Positions 53,101 to 62,149 of a stretch of 64,000 bases of DNA are shown here, piece by piece. Below the pieces are notes generated by a model. It worked only from the letters and a program-made list of their open reading frames with translations, was not told the origin of the DNA and made no database searches. Made by a program: the position numbers and the translations under genes. How positions within the stretch are numbered: the stretch's first letter is position 1; each line of letters starts with the position of its first letter. Source of the DNA: Cellvibrio sp. PSBB006. GTDB taxonomy: Bacteria > Pseudomonadota > Gammaproteobacteria > Pseudomonadales > Cellvibrionaceae. The stretch lies in assembly GCF_002162135.1 (NCBI RefSeq), contig NZ_CP021382.1, forward strand, positions 2,540,001 to 2,604,000, read 5' to 3'.

Positions 53101-53841
53101 GGCGAGCTGGTGTTCAATATCCAGTTCCTGGATATCGCCACGCACGTCACCGGCACCGCTGAAATGCACCGGATCTTGCTCGGCCCCTTCCCGCACCGGC
53201 AAATCATAAAACCAGTTTGTGTTCAAACTCGCCGCATAGGGAAAGCGCAAACCGATGCGCCCGGACACTTCCGCGCCGTAGCTGGGAGTCACTACCGCAA
53301 ATTCATCCATGCGGAAATTAAATGTGCCGAGGCTGAGTGACCCACTGATGCTTTGCAGATAAACCAGTGGTTGCCGGCCGCGCTGAATATAAATATCGCG
53401 CAGTTGCACATCACCCAATTCGATACGCACCGGCAACGCAAAACTGGGCCACTCAAAAGGCTCTGCCCGGGGTTCGCCCGAAGGTGGCGGCAAGATAATA
53501 TTGATGTCTTTCGCTTCCAGTGATTGCACCGACACCGCACTGTAGAGCAACGCAAAAGGCTGCCAGCGAAAGGACACATCTTTTGCGCGATAGCGCTGGT
53601 GCAACTGGCCGTCGCGGTGCTGTTTAAAATCAAAAAAGGTAACGTCCAGGCCGGTCAATAAATTGCCTTTGAGCTCACCGATTTCCAGTGTGCCAATGCG
53701 CTCCGGCAACCACTTCACGACCTTACCGATTAACCAGCGGCTGCCATCTTCCGTCGCCACCAACGCACTGATAGAGGCGAGGCTGGCCAGCACCACTAAC
53801 AATACGCCGAGGATGATGCGTTTTAACCAACGGATAATCAT
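50122..53841 (-). CDS. tamB: Translocation and assembly module protein TamB
   Basis: 1239 aa. Inner-membrane-anchored protein spanning the periplasm to TamA; involved in outer-membrane protein assembly and phospholipid transport. N-terminal helix (RIILGVLLVVLASLASISALVA), long beta-rich AsmA-like repeats and the conserved C-terminal DUF490 domain (GRLLFQGPYDNPGLDIRAVRE, LEIGGTLQQPSSQIIP, LTGKPLSE) ending in aromatic-rich RYVVGLFDQAFSVEMEYQ. The ATG at 53841 overlaps the tamA stop by 4 bp (ATGA) and is preferred; an in-frame ATG at 53874 would add 11 residues inside tamA. Length is near the usual 1250. Confidence 0.93.
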   Translation of the reverse strand: MIIRWLKRIILGVLLVVLASLASISALVATEDGSRWLIGKVVKWLPERIGTLEIGELKGNLLTGLDVTFFDFKQHRDGQLHQRYRAKDVSFRWQPFALLYSAVSVQSLEAKDINIILPPPSGEPRAEPFEWPSFALPVRIELGDVQLRDIYIQRGRQPLVYLQSISGSLSLGTFNFRMDEFAVVTPSYGAEVSGRIGLRFPYAASLNTNWFYDLPVREGAEQDPVHFSGAGDVRGDIQELDIEHQLATPFIIASEGTFLPNLVTEEDQPRQSPEVKLQNEWQDQQLLARWFPANLVPPISSATLDVSGWYDNYHALLNGEVTQEALGEFAVQADVRGDLKHVDIAELAVQQINRDDIAPTSQPAELKTNGEVTWLPAVNWELSLAAEHVNPAHYLPEWPGNLRINLLTTGGYSAANGEVTDGNAPNESVKKTLSVRITELALNGQLRGLEATGRGDAGYDGQRWFSDQLRLTLGANQIQVSGSYSDQIDMQWQVNAPLLAQIDPRITGTLSTTGRLQGSLSEPRMEATAQGKNLQYQGYALDNVDLQLERTGAGNYALALTAQDVQINQQRLEQLQLNGAGNLAQHQLQAKVNSDTYGELTFDVQSRYDQGTWRGKFDALEIDMDKLPRWWLTSSEWIQVDAQQASTGKQCLTTRVRWGNANRTEGTTDTDVADNSDATVDEDSSAETPQLCIQGEWQAQSGVQLQASLFAAPLRQARPWLKPDVTLGGVVDGEVNFRLDTNLPNKTSAFSGMTASVNMQTRDGELRYQFADEEPNVYVWDSAQLTANVEDGKLDGRFVMDWAQYGDVQATTQIDFEREDITGDVTANFTDLAPLEALIPFADDVQGRLAADVQISGTLQQPDVVGQLNLVEGVAKLPRLGVELTAVTARLQSQRGGNIDLRASAKSGPGNLQITGDLNNLGSDNWQLQGNVTGDNFQVLQQQQLNANISPAIDLSASSEAIRIQGTTVIPYARAEIKALPPSATRVSKDVVIIDDEREETNVVGIPVFINLDLEIGKDVHFNGFGLDSKLVGKINILQSPPRALLTTGYVSVVDGIYKAYGQELEIERGRLLFQGPYDNPGLDIRAVRETPEYEVSLEIGGTLQQPSSQIIPGDGLSESQSMAILLTGKPLSEASAADAYMLLSAVSGLGMSSGPGIQEEIARTLHVDELTIRSDDGLEQSSLSVGKYLSPRLFVRYVVGLFDQAFSVEMEYQMTDRLRLEATSGEAQSIDMVYKIER

Positions 53842-55604
53842 AAGTCGGGCCCCATACTTAAATGCAGAGCCCAACCGCGACCTTCGTCCAGTGCCTTGGC
53901 CACATCAATACGCACCGGACCAATGGGGGAAATCCAACGCACACCTAACCCGACACTGCGCGCAAAATCGAAATCAAAATCATTGCCGGCATTACCCTGA
54001 TCATAAAACGCAGCAATAGCCCATTTGGGGCGCACCAGATAATCGTATTCAATGCTGGTTACCAGCAGGTTATTACCACCGACCACTTCACTGACAATTT
54101 CACCATCTACTTCAATGTCCTCTTTTGGTCCCAGCGATTCATAGTCGTAACCGCGCACGCTGGCGTCACCACCGGCAAAGAAACGTACCGACGCGGGCAA
54201 GCTGGTCAGCTCATCAACCTCGGTCATGCCCGCTTCCGCGCGCAGCAACAAACGGCCCTTACCCAGCGGATGAATATATTTGGCGCGACCGTAAAGCTGC
54301 ACAAAACTGACACTGGAACCAAGGGTTTCCGGCGAGCCCGACAAGCGAGCCAGTAAATTCCAGCCCTGCCGGGGATAACTCGGATTGCCATCGGTTTTGG
54401 TGTGAAAAATACTGACGGATGGAATTAATAAGTGCGTGCGCTGCTCGTCTTCACTGCCCACCGCCGAATCTTCACGTTCGTAATTCAGGGCGTAGGTGTA
54501 CAACCAATCGTTGTCCTCAAAACGCGTATAGCTGGTACCGACCTTGTACAGGTCACTGCGACTGGAGTCGGTATTGCTACGTTCGTAACCGGTATAGATT
54601 TTCAGGTGCTCGTATGCCGGCCGTGTCATCGGAATGTTGTAGGCCGTTTCAAAGGTTGAGGTCACTTCGGACAAACTGAGATCAGCCGTCAGTGAGTGGC
54701 CGCGACTGCTGATGTAGCGATCTTCAAACCCAAACAACAAGCGCGGCCCCGTGTCCGTCGCCACACCGGCACCCACGGAATAGCTGTAACGCTTGCGCGC
54801 TTCCAGGGAAATATTGATGGGTACCGATTCACCTTCCAGTTCGTGCAAGTCCGGCGCGATGGTTGCGGTGCTGAAAAAATTGCTGTTGTTATACATGCTC
54901 TTTAATTCGAGCAACTCTTCCGCGCTGTAGTAATCGCCTTCCTTGAATTCAATGTAACGCTGCACAAAGCTGTCGTTGAGGATGTCCTGCTGAATGTTGA
55001 TGTTACCGATGCGATAGCGTGGTCCGGTGTCGTACACCAACTCCACCACCGCCGAGTTCTGTTCCAGGCTAACCGCCACCCGGGCGTGCTGGAATTTGCC
55101 GTCAAAATAACCGCGATTGGCGGCCAGACTGGTGAAGCGATTCTTCAGGGTTTCGTATTGCCCGTGATTTAAACGGTCGCCTTTGGCGATGCCGGGCTTT
55201 TCCTGGATGCGCTGAAATGCCGGGTCGTTGACGCCATCACCATTAATGACGATGCGCACTTCCTGAACCAGCACCGGGTCGCCGGGAGTGACCGTAATCA
55301 CCATATTCCAGCAATCGTCCGTGCGCGTTAATTCGTGCTCAAAGGTCAGATGGTAATAGCCAAGCGCTTGTCCGGCTGCGGTAATCTCGCGTTCCGATTC
55401 GCGCAACAGGGAGCGTAAACGCCAGGGCGGCGTTTTGCAGGCTTCTTCGTACAGCGGTAAAAAGTGGCGGATATTTTCCCGCAGGGCTTCGCTCCCACCC
55501 TTGATCTCAATATTCGGTTTGGGCTGCGCGACCGAAGACGCACTCCATCCGAGGGCGGCAAGTAGAGTGACAGGCAATAGCAGATTAGCGGGGAGTCGCA
55601 GCAA
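53838..55604 (-). CDS. tamA: Outer-membrane translocation and assembly module protein TamA (BamA/Omp85 family)
   Basis: 588 aa with a TTG start at 55604 (AGGA 7 nt upstream) and signal peptide LLLPVTLLAALGWSASSVAQ. Three POTRA-type domains (~30-270), including PALDYQ-like QYETLKNRFTSLAANRGYFDGKF and FNV-like NINIQQDILNDS, then a 16-strand barrel with SVGAGVATDTGPRLLFGFEDRYISSRGH and a C-terminal VRFFAGGDASVRGYDYESLGP (the Omp85 xRGF/Y motif region) and RWISPIGPVRIDVAKAL. Partner of TamB, whose gene overlaps it. No unusual features other than the TTG start. Confidence 0.94.
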   Translation of the reverse strand: MLRLPANLLLPVTLLAALGWSASSVAQPKPNIEIKGGSEALRENIRHFLPLYEEACKTPPWRLRSLLRESEREITAAGQALGYYHLTFEHELTRTDDCWNMVITVTPGDPVLVQEVRIVINGDGVNDPAFQRIQEKPGIAKGDRLNHGQYETLKNRFTSLAANRGYFDGKFQHARVAVSLEQNSAVVELVYDTGPRYRIGNINIQQDILNDSFVQRYIEFKEGDYYSAEELLELKSMYNNSNFFSTATIAPDLHELEGESVPINISLEARKRYSYSVGAGVATDTGPRLLFGFEDRYISSRGHSLTADLSLSEVTSTFETAYNIPMTRPAYEHLKIYTGYERSNTDSSRSDLYKVGTSYTRFEDNDWLYTYALNYEREDSAVGSEDEQRTHLLIPSVSIFHTKTDGNPSYPRQGWNLLARLSGSPETLGSSVSFVQLYGRAKYIHPLGKGRLLLRAEAGMTEVDELTSLPASVRFFAGGDASVRGYDYESLGPKEDIEVDGEIVSEVVGGNNLLVTSIEYDYLVRPKWAIAAFYDQGNAGNDFDFDFARSVGLGVRWISPIGPVRIDVAKALDEGRGWALHLSMGPDL

Positions 55605-55854
55605 GGTTGAATCCTACACAGTCAATTTACAACAAGGTCCTGACAGCCAATGAAAACCCTGCACACAGAAGTTGCACGTCATCACCTCCGGGGATGACAA
55701 CCGCCCCTGAATATAGCCGTTACTTTACCGTTTTGACGGTTTTCCTCAAAGGGCGCTTGCCGGGAAGGTGTTATTTTTTGTAAAACCTTTCCTGCGTAAA
55801 GCGCAGGGTTAACCGTTATACTCAGCGCCGATTCAATATCTCGACAGGAACCCG

Positions 55855-56697
55855 ATGCTCAGTTATCGCCACGCTTTTCACGCCGGCAATTTTGCCGATG
55901 TCCTTAAACACAGTGTGTGGTTGCACACACTGTCCTATATGCAGCAAAAAGATAAACCTTTGCGCATTATCGATACACATGCCGGTGCCGGTGGCTACAG
56001 TTTCGGCGGGCATCAGCCCATCAGGAATCGTGAGTATGACAACGGAATCGGCCAATTGTGGCAAAAGCCGGATTTGCCGCCATTACTCGCGGGCTATGTC
56101 GCAGCTGTCAGCGCCTTTAATCCCGACCATGCGTTGACACAATATCCCGGCTCTCCGCTGCTGACGCAAGCCAACTTGCGACCACAAGACCGTTTGTTTT
56201 TGCATGAGTTGCACAGTACCGATTGTCGTCTGCTGCGCGAAGCCATCGGTAAAGACGCGCGCGTCAAGGTCATCGAAGAAGATGGCTTCCAGGGATTGCA
56301 GGCTCTGCTGCCTCCCCCGGACCGGCGCGGCCTGGTGCTGATTGATCCTTCCTATGAAATCAAGAGCGACTACCAGCATGTGATCAAGCAGATCATCAAT
56401 GCACATCAACGCTTCGCCACCGGCACCTATTTGATCTGGTATCCGGTGGTGTTACGGCAACGCATTGATGAAATGGAAAAGTCGTTACAGAAAAGTGGTA
56501 TTCGCAATATCCAGCTTTTTGAATTCGGTATCGCACCGGATCACCCTGATTACGGCATGAGTGCCAGCGGTATGATCGTTATCAATCCGCCCTGGACCTT
56601 GTGGGCCGAGATGGAAACGGCTTTGCCTTACCTTGCCAATCAGCTTGCAAAGCCTGGCGATGGTCATTATCGTCAGGTGCAAGTGGTGCCGGAATAA
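55855..56697 (+). CDS. rlmJ: 23S rRNA (adenine2030-N6)-methyltransferase RlmJ
   Basis: 280 aa, cytoplasmic SAM-dependent methyltransferase of A2030 in 23S rRNA. The N-terminus MLSYRHAFHAGNFADVLKH is diagnostic; DTHAGAGGY forms the SAM loop and the catalytic DPxY motif is D164-P-S-Y (IDPSYEIK), with Ser where many have Pro. C-terminal MSASGMIVINPPWTL is also conserved. AGGAA ribosome site. Divergent from tamA across ~250 bp; followed by a small membrane-protein gene 24 bp later, perhaps an operon. Confidence 0.96.
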   Translation: MLSYRHAFHAGNFADVLKHSVWLHTLSYMQQKDKPLRIIDTHAGAGGYSFGGHQPIRNREYDNGIGQLWQKPDLPPLLAGYVAAVSAFNPDHALTQYPGSPLLTQANLRPQDRLFLHELHSTDCRLLREAIGKDARVKVIEEDGFQGLQALLPPPDRRGLVLIDPSYEIKSDYQHVIKQIINAHQRFATGTYLIWYPVVLRQRIDEMEKSLQKSGIRNIQLFEFGIAPDHPDYGMSASGMIVINPPWTLWAEMETALPYLANQLAKPGDGHYRQVQVVPE

Positions 56698-56721
56698 CTG
56701 TTATTTGTCAGCAGGTGACTC

Positions 56722-57087
56722 ATGAAACTTTCTGTAAAAGCCGCGCTTTTCTCCGGACTGGTTTACCCCGGCGCAGGATTTTTTTTAATGAAACGTTACT
56801 GGCTGGTTTTACTCTTCGCCCTGCCCGCCACCCTCGCCGTTGGCTATATCATGTATTACGTGATGGACGTTGCGCAGGTCATTGCGGAACGCATCGTCAA
56901 CGGCCAGATTCCCGCCGATATGTTTTCCATTCGATCCGCCATCAACAAAGCCCTGGCCGCCGATAGCCCTTTACTCACCACCGCCAAGATCGCCTTCGTT
57001 ATTTCCTGGCTGGGCAGCGTACCTGTGTCTTACTGGTTGGGCGCGCAAACTGAAAAGGCAGCCGCGCCCGCACCGACATCCCGTTAA
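56722..57087 (+). CDS. Small membrane protein, function unknown
   Basis: 121 aa, three likely transmembrane helices (~5-22, ~27-47, ~88-107) linked by a charged loop (DVAQVIAERIVNGQIPADMFSIRSAINKAL). CAGGTGA ribosome site; 24 bp after rlmJ and 20 bp before the DUF486 gene, so probably co-transcribed. C-terminal tail EKAAAPAPTSR is disordered. Conserved glycine/proline-rich YPGAGFF near the start may form a membrane loop. I do not recognise the family. Confidence 0.75.
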   Translation: MKLSVKAALFSGLVYPGAGFFLMKRYWLVLLFALPATLAVGYIMYYVMDVAQVIAERIVNGQIPADMFSIRSAINKALAADSPLLTTAKIAFVISWLGSVPVSYWLGAQTEKAAAPAPTSR

Positions 57088-57107
57088 TTTTTTCTTGAGG
57101 TTTTATC

Positions 57108-57461
57108 GTGCAGGCAACCTTAACCACCATCTGTCTGTTGACGTGCAGTAATGTATTCATGACCTTTGCCTGGTATGCGCACCTGAAAGAATTGAATCAA
57201 AAACCCTGGATTATTGCGGCATTGGTGAGTTGGGGTATTGCGTTGTTTGAGTATCTTTTGCAGGTGCCGGCGAATCGCATTGGTTATACGGTGATGAATG
57301 TCGGGCAGCTCAAGATTATGCAGGAAGTGATTACGCTGAGTGTGTTTGTGCCGTTTGCGGTGTATTACATGAAGGAGCCGTTGAAGCTGGATTATTTGTG
57401 GGCGGGGTTGTGTTTGTTGGGGGCGGTGTTTTTTATGTTTCGGGATAAGTTTACGGCTTAG
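57108..57461 (+). CDS. DUF486 / DMT-superfamily small membrane protein
   Basis: 117 aa with GTG start (TTGAGG upstream). Four transmembrane helices, with the family signature LKELNQKPWIIAALVSWGIALFEYLLQVPANRIGY and GQLKIMQEVITLSVFVPFAVYYMKEPLKLDY. DUF486 proteins are related to EmrE-like small transporters of the drug/metabolite superfamily; the substrate is unknown. Likely last gene of the rlmJ operon. The 3' side carries repeat B2. Confidence 0.88.
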   Translation: MQATLTTICLLTCSNVFMTFAWYAHLKELNQKPWIIAALVSWGIALFEYLLQVPANRIGYTVMNVGQLKIMQEVITLSVFVPFAVYYMKEPLKLDYLWAGLCLLGAVFFMFRDKFTA

Positions 57462-57473
57462 TTTTGGGCCGAA

Positions 57474-57575
57474 TGGTGCGGGGAAGGGGTTGTGAGACAC
57501 GCCGTGAACCCGTCCGTGGGGGCTCAGCACCGACATCCATGTCGGTGATGGTCTCACAACCCCTTCCCCACACCA
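57474..57575 (+). repeat. ~102-nt structured repeat, family B, copy B2
   Basis: 25-nt arms at 57474-57498 and 57551-57575 pair with a single C/T wobble position. Inside are the same conserved ACACGCCGTGAACCC core, a CC-GTCC-GG-type mini-hairpin, GGGGGCTCAGC and an inner CACCGACAT/ATGTCGGTG hairpin (57529-57547). The arm sequence is completely different from B1 except for the inner GTGAGAC, yet fully paired. Confidence 0.9.
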
Positions 57576-57633
57576 TCTCCGAACAATGTGCCAAGAAACG
57601 GAATTATTGAAAGAATAAATGCACCTAAAAATA

Positions 57634-58992
57634 TTAGGTTGTGAGGTTTTTTATCCATTTGCGGGTGTGGATGCGGCGGATAACCGGTAAAAATTTCAGG
57701 CCGTCTTCCAGGAACATTAGCGCGTATAAAATAACGAACCAGTAGTTGCCAAAGAACACGGCTGCCGCGTAAATGGGTAGGCCGAAGACCCACATTACGA
57801 CCGTGTCGGTGATCAGGCAAAAACGATTGTCGCCGCCAGCGCGCAGTACGCCGATGATGCGAATCATGTTGAGAATTTTTAGCCATACCAGTGCGCAGAA
57901 AACGCCGAGGGTGTTCATCAGTAATACCGTGGATTTTTCATCCAGTTGATCGAACACTAACAGGATGTAGGGTCGTGCAAACCAGAGGGCGAGGCTGAAA
58001 AAAATCACCAGTCCGAGGGTGAGACGGTCGAAGAAGCGGTAGAGTCGCCAGGCTTCGGCGGTGTTGTCCGCGCCTAATGCTCGACCTACCAACACAGCAG
58101 AGGCATTGGCCAGGCCTACGAATAACGCAAAGAATGCACTTTCCAGCGGGACGATGACGCCCATGACGGCCAGTGCTTCGGTGCCGGCAAAGCCGGTGAT
58201 GACGTGGTAGGCCGAGTTGCCTACGGCCCATATCGCGTAATTCGCTACCAGCGGTAAGGCGAAGACGCTGTAACGCAGGATGTGTTCTTTATCGATGCCA
58301 CCACGCAGTTGCGCGAAGGTTAATGCGAAGCCGTGTTTGCTGAGATATAACCAGCTGAGCATAAAACACAACTGCAACGCGCGCGCTGCCAAAGTTGCCC
58401 AGGCTGCACCCGCAACACCTAACGCAGGAAAACCCCAGTGGCCGAAGATTAACGCGTAGTTCAGCGCGATATTTACTATCGCCGCGATCACGCCGGCCAC
58501 CAGTGGCATGGTGGTATTGCCCAATGCGCGCAGCGAGGCTTCGAAGATTACAATCACCTGCGTCAGCAATAATACCGGTGCGGTGATCTGTAAATATTGT
58601 GCGGCGAGCGCAGCGACCTGCGGGTCCGGGTTAATCCAGTTTACCCAGGTGGGTGCACCAAATGCGAAGGCCAGGGTGAAGGGCAACATTACGACCATGC
58701 CGACAAACAAGGTCACCGACACGGTGCGTTGGCAACTGGGAAAATCCCGCGCGCCGGTGTACTGAGCCACTAGCACACTACAGCCGGTCGCCAGGCCGCT
58801 CATCAACACCAGCAATAAAAAGTGAATCTTCGCCGCCAGGCCCACCGCCGCAATTGCTTGCGGTCCCAAACCGCCGACCATGATGACGTCGGCCATCCCC
58901 AACATGGACTGCAACAACATCTGCGCAGCGACCGGCAGGGCCAATACCAGCACACTGAGCCAGAAAGATTTTGGGGTTTTGGGCAGGGTCAC
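57634..58992 (-). CDS. MATE-family multidrug/Na+ efflux transporter
   Basis: 452 aa, about 12 membrane helices, GTG start with GGAG 5 nt upstream. NorM-like pattern: LVLALPVAAQMLLQSMLGMADVIMVGGLGPQAIAAVGLA, GLATGCSVLVAQYTGAR, ANASAVLVGRALGADN and RAGGDNRFCLITDTVVMWVFGLPI. Extrudes cationic drugs or metabolites with Na+ or H+. Convergent with the DUF486 gene, with the B2 repeat between. Substrate unknown. Confidence 0.93.
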   Translation of the reverse strand: MTLPKTPKSFWLSVLVLALPVAAQMLLQSMLGMADVIMVGGLGPQAIAAVGLAAKIHFLLLVLMSGLATGCSVLVAQYTGARDFPSCQRTVSVTLFVGMVVMLPFTLAFAFGAPTWVNWINPDPQVAALAAQYLQITAPVLLLTQVIVIFEASLRALGNTTMPLVAGVIAAIVNIALNYALIFGHWGFPALGVAGAAWATLAARALQLCFMLSWLYLSKHGFALTFAQLRGGIDKEHILRYSVFALPLVANYAIWAVGNSAYHVITGFAGTEALAVMGVIVPLESAFFALFVGLANASAVLVGRALGADNTAEAWRLYRFFDRLTLGLVIFFSLALWFARPYILLVFDQLDEKSTVLLMNTLGVFCALVWLKILNMIRIIGVLRAGGDNRFCLITDTVVMWVFGLPIYAAAVFFGNYWFVILYALMFLEDGLKFLPVIRRIHTRKWIKNLTT

Positions 58993-59178
58993 AACGGCTC
59001 CGGTGGGGGATAAGAGAAAAGTTGCGCCTATTATAGAGAGTGAAATAAAAGGCGCATGGAGAATCCACGCAAGGCGGAGGAATTTACATTTCTTTAGCGG
59101 TAAAGCGCTGCAGAAAATTCCACGTAATTTATTTTTTCATGTTCCATCTCATTCTCCTGTTGCCGTGAATATAACCGG

Positions 59179-60405
59179 TTAACGATCCGTCACATGCTGC
59201 ACGACCAAACTGCCGACCATATCGCCTTCCACATTAACCGCTGTACGCACCGTATCAAGCAGGCGATCAATGGGTAGCAGGATGGCAACCGCTTCGGCCG
59301 GCAAACCGACAGATTGCAATACCATGATCATCGTCACCATGCCCGCACTGGGAATACCCGGCGCGCCCATGGAGGCAATCATGGCGGTGAAAAAAATCAC
59401 CAGTTGTTGCGCAAGGCTGAGTTCAATGCCGACCAGGTTGGCAACAAACAATGCGGCGGCGGCTTCATAGAGCGCGGTACCATCCATATTCACCGTAGCA
59501 CCCAAGGGGATGACAAAACCGGCGATGTCCCGCCGGACATGAAGTTGTTCCTCGGCGCAACGCAAGGTAACCGGCAAAGTGGCGGTGCTGGAGCTAGTGG
59601 CAAAGGCGGTGACCAGCGCATCGCGCGCGCCGCGCAGAAACCAGAGTGGGGTTTTGCGCGTGACAATAAATAACAGCAACGGCAAAACAATGACGCCGTG
59701 AATGAGCGTGGTGCCAAATACCAGCCCGATAAAACCGGCCACCGTTTTCAGTACACCGATATCCTGGGTGCCCACCAGTTTGATCAACAGCGCCAGAATA
59801 CCGAGCGGCGCCAGCACCATAATCCAGCCCACGATGCGCATGATCAGCTCAAGGAATTCCTGCAAGAGTTTTAAGATATTACGATACCGCTCACCGCCGA
59901 TGACCAGTGCAATACCAATAAATAAGGCAAAGATAACCACCGGCAGCACCTTGCCGTCAGCCAGAGCGGCGAAGGGATTCATAAACAGGTTGTGAAAGAA
60001 ATGAATGAAAAACTCCGGCATGGTTAGTTGCTTTGCGTCGAAATTTTCCATCGCGTCCTGAAACAGCGACAACTCCAAGCCCGCACCGGGTTTAAACATG
60101 TTCGCCGCTGTTAACGCGAGCAACATCGCCAGGCTAGTGGACACAACAAAAAACCCCAGCGTGGTCATCCACACGCGATGTACCTGATGATGCGCTTGCA
60201 GGTTGGCGATACCCACCGCGATTGACGTAAACACCAAGGGTATCAATACCATCTTGAGCAAGTCGATAAAAATACCACCGACAATGCCACTGGAATAAAG
60301 TACGACTTCCCGCGTGGTGGATGTATCAGCAAGCCCACTGACCCACCAACCCAGAAGGACACCGAGCACAGCGGCGATTAAAATTTGGATATTGATACCT
60401 GGCAT
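59179..60405 (-). CDS. Dicarboxylate/amino acid:cation symporter (DAACS family)
   Basis: 408 aa, 8 helices and two re-entrant loops. Signatures: serine-rich hairpin TAFATSSSTATLPVTL, GATVNMDGTALYEA, and the second loop SMGAPGIPSAGMVTMIMVL, then PIDRLLDTVRTAVNVEGD. Takes up glutamate/aspartate or C4-dicarboxylates with Na+ or H+ across the inner membrane. AGGAAA ribosome site. Single gene between the MATE transporter and a lipoprotein gene. Confidence 0.95.
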   Translation of the reverse strand: MPGINIQILIAAVLGVLLGWWVSGLADTSTTREVVLYSSGIVGGIFIDLLKMVLIPLVFTSIAVGIANLQAHHQVHRVWMTTLGFFVVSTSLAMLLALTAANMFKPGAGLELSLFQDAMENFDAKQLTMPEFFIHFFHNLFMNPFAALADGKVLPVVIFALFIGIALVIGGERYRNILKLLQEFLELIMRIVGWIMVLAPLGILALLIKLVGTQDIGVLKTVAGFIGLVFGTTLIHGVIVLPLLLFIVTRKTPLWFLRGARDALVTAFATSSSTATLPVTLRCAEEQLHVRRDIAGFVIPLGATVNMDGTALYEAAAALFVANLVGIELSLAQQLVIFFTAMIASMGAPGIPSAGMVTMIMVLQSVGLPAEAVAILLPIDRLLDTVRTAVNVEGDMVGSLVVQHVTDR

Positions 60406-60431
60406 GGAATTTCCTGATCGTACTGCGAAAC

Positions 60432-61058
60432 CTATTGATAGCCTTGACGACGATGCTGATTCAGCAGATGGAGATAATCGCCGTCCAACCGATAATGTTG
60501 CTCTTCCAGATTCACCAATTCCATTTGCAAATCGCTCAACTCGTAGCGTAGCTCGCGAATAATGTTGAGATGTTCTGCGCGGGATTCCGATCCGCTTTGC
60601 TCGCTGATGATTTCACCTTCGTGATAGGCGATGTCTGCATCAATCTCTTCGATGCGATGTTTAATGGAGACCATAGTCGCAGCCAGGTCATCCAGGTGCT
60701 TTTCAAATTGATAACGCTCCTGCCCATCCCGGTATGCCTGCATAAATGTATCCACCAGATCCAGGGGACAAATGCCGTTATAGGCCTTACCGTCCACGCC
60801 TTCGCTGTAACCACGCTCGCGGGTGCAGTATTGCCGCGCACCCTTACGATGGCCCGCCTCGTAGGCTGCCATATCCGGCACGACCTTTACCGATGCGCAG
60901 GCTTTGCGATGTTGGCCGATACGATCCATTGCGTAACCGTTACTGGCATCTTCAAAACCAATGATCTGCCAGTCGGCGTTCAGGCATTCGTCTTTACTCA
61001 GGGTCGCACAGCCTGCCATAAGCAATACGGCGGCGATAATGCTGGTCTTTATTGTCAT
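60432..61058 (-). CDS. DUF2799-like lipoprotein
   Basis: 208 aa from ATG 61058, giving a clean lipoprotein signal (IIAAVLLMAGC, Cys17); reading on from 61220 adds 54 residues without signal character and is rejected. The mature part has the DUF2799 pattern (LNADWQIIGFEDASNGYAMDRIGQHRKAC, AYEAGHRKGARQYCTRERGYSEGVDGKAYNGICP), with several cysteines that may pair, then a long coiled-coil C-terminus (~120-200: LDDLAATMVSIKHRIEEIDADI, RELRYELSDLQMELVNLEEQ). Function of the family is unknown; envelope location is predicted. Confidence 0.85.
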   Translation of the reverse strand: MTIKTSIIAAVLLMAGCATLSKDECLNADWQIIGFEDASNGYAMDRIGQHRKACASVKVVPDMAAYEAGHRKGARQYCTRERGYSEGVDGKAYNGICPLDLVDTFMQAYRDGQERYQFEKHLDDLAATMVSIKHRIEEIDADIAYHEGEIISEQSGSESRAEHLNIIRELRYELSDLQMELVNLEEQHYRLDGDYLHLLNQHRRQGYQ

Positions 61059-61277
61059 GGATTTTCTCTGGTTAATTATCCCTGGCAGCTTGCATCTATC
61101 TATCTGCATATCTGCCAAAACTCCATCTGCCACAATTCGCCATAATTCATCAGCGCTTTTCCTTTTTCTCGCCACGGCACTGCCTTTTTCCTGCGGTTTA
61201 CTAAGCATCGTCAAGAACACATTTTCCCAAGCGTTTTCTTCCTACACATTTTTTCCGAACAACAAAGGACCGCAAAC

Positions 61278-61964
61278 ATGAAAAAAGCAATCGCATTATC
61301 CATGGCTCTTGTCTCATCCGCCAGTCTGCCGTTGGCCGCACAGGCCGACGATATCAAAACAGATGTCAAACAAGCTACCGTATTCACCACGGCCGGTATC
61401 CTCGGCGCCATCGCCGGCGGCCCCATCGGTTTGTTTGTCGGCGCCATCGGCGGCGCTTACCTGGGAGATCAAATCGAAAAGGCTGATCAACTTGATGATG
61501 CCCAACTGGCCCGGACGGATGCAGAGATGACCATTTCTCATTTGAATACTGAATTGATTGAACGTAGTACAGCACTGGAACAACTGCAACAACACACTTT
61601 TGATCAGCTACAACTGCAAGTCCTGTTCCTCACCGGTTCAGACAGCCTGACCGCACAAGGTGAAAAGCAATTGCAGATTCTCGCTGATTTCCTCAACAAG
61701 CACCAACACCTGGCGATTCACTTGCACGGCTATGCGGACCCGCGCGGAACGGAAGATTACAACGAAGTCCTATCGCATTATCGCGCAATCTCAGTGAAAG
61801 AGGCGCTGGAGATGGCCGGTGTTGATTACGATCGCATTAGCATCACCGCCCATGGAGCCAATCGCGCCAAGACACCGCTCGACAATGCCGACACCTATGC
61901 GCTGGAGCGCCGCGTGGATATCGAGATCGTTAACCCACAACCGAATGTCGTTTCCATGCAGTAA
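61278..61964 (+). CDS. Exported OmpA-domain protein with glycine-zipper segment
   Basis: 228 aa. Signal peptide (MKKAIALSMALVSSASLPLAAQA), a hydrophobic glycine-zipper segment (AGILGAIAGGPIGLFVGAIGGAYLGDQIE, ~39-67), a helical linker and a C-terminal OmpA/MotB peptidoglycan-binding domain (VLFLTGSDSLTAQGEKQLQILADFL, LHGYADPRGTEDYNEVLSHYRA, ALERRVDIEI). The peptidoglycan-contacting Asp/Arg positions (GYADPRG, ERRVD) are present. The layout resembles PdsO-type proteins of proteobacterial sortase systems, but no sortase is nearby. AAAGGA ribosome site. Confidence 0.87.
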   Translation: MKKAIALSMALVSSASLPLAAQADDIKTDVKQATVFTTAGILGAIAGGPIGLFVGAIGGAYLGDQIEKADQLDDAQLARTDAEMTISHLNTELIERSTALEQLQQHTFDQLQLQVLFLTGSDSLTAQGEKQLQILADFLNKHQHLAIHLHGYADPRGTEDYNEVLSHYRAISVKEALEMAGVDYDRISITAHGANRAKTPLDNADTYALERRVDIEIVNPQPNVVSMQ

Positions 61965-62149
61965 GTAACAACACGTCAGTAAGGAATTTATACAAAAGGG
62001 ATTTTTTAATCAGGTAAGGAGATTTACTACAAGGACGTAAACCTGATGACTTGTTATAACACCAACCAGCGTAAAAAAGGTGATAAAAATTCCTGTTATG
62101 TGGTCTATTCGGAAAGCAATCCTCCGCGACACAACAGGGAGACCGGTTT

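Noticed and set aside
61278..61964. A proteobacterial sortase (Pds) system built on the OmpA-domain protein
   Set aside because: Domain order is similar to PdsO, but no sortase, PdsR/PdsS regulators or LPXTG-like substrate is found in the window.
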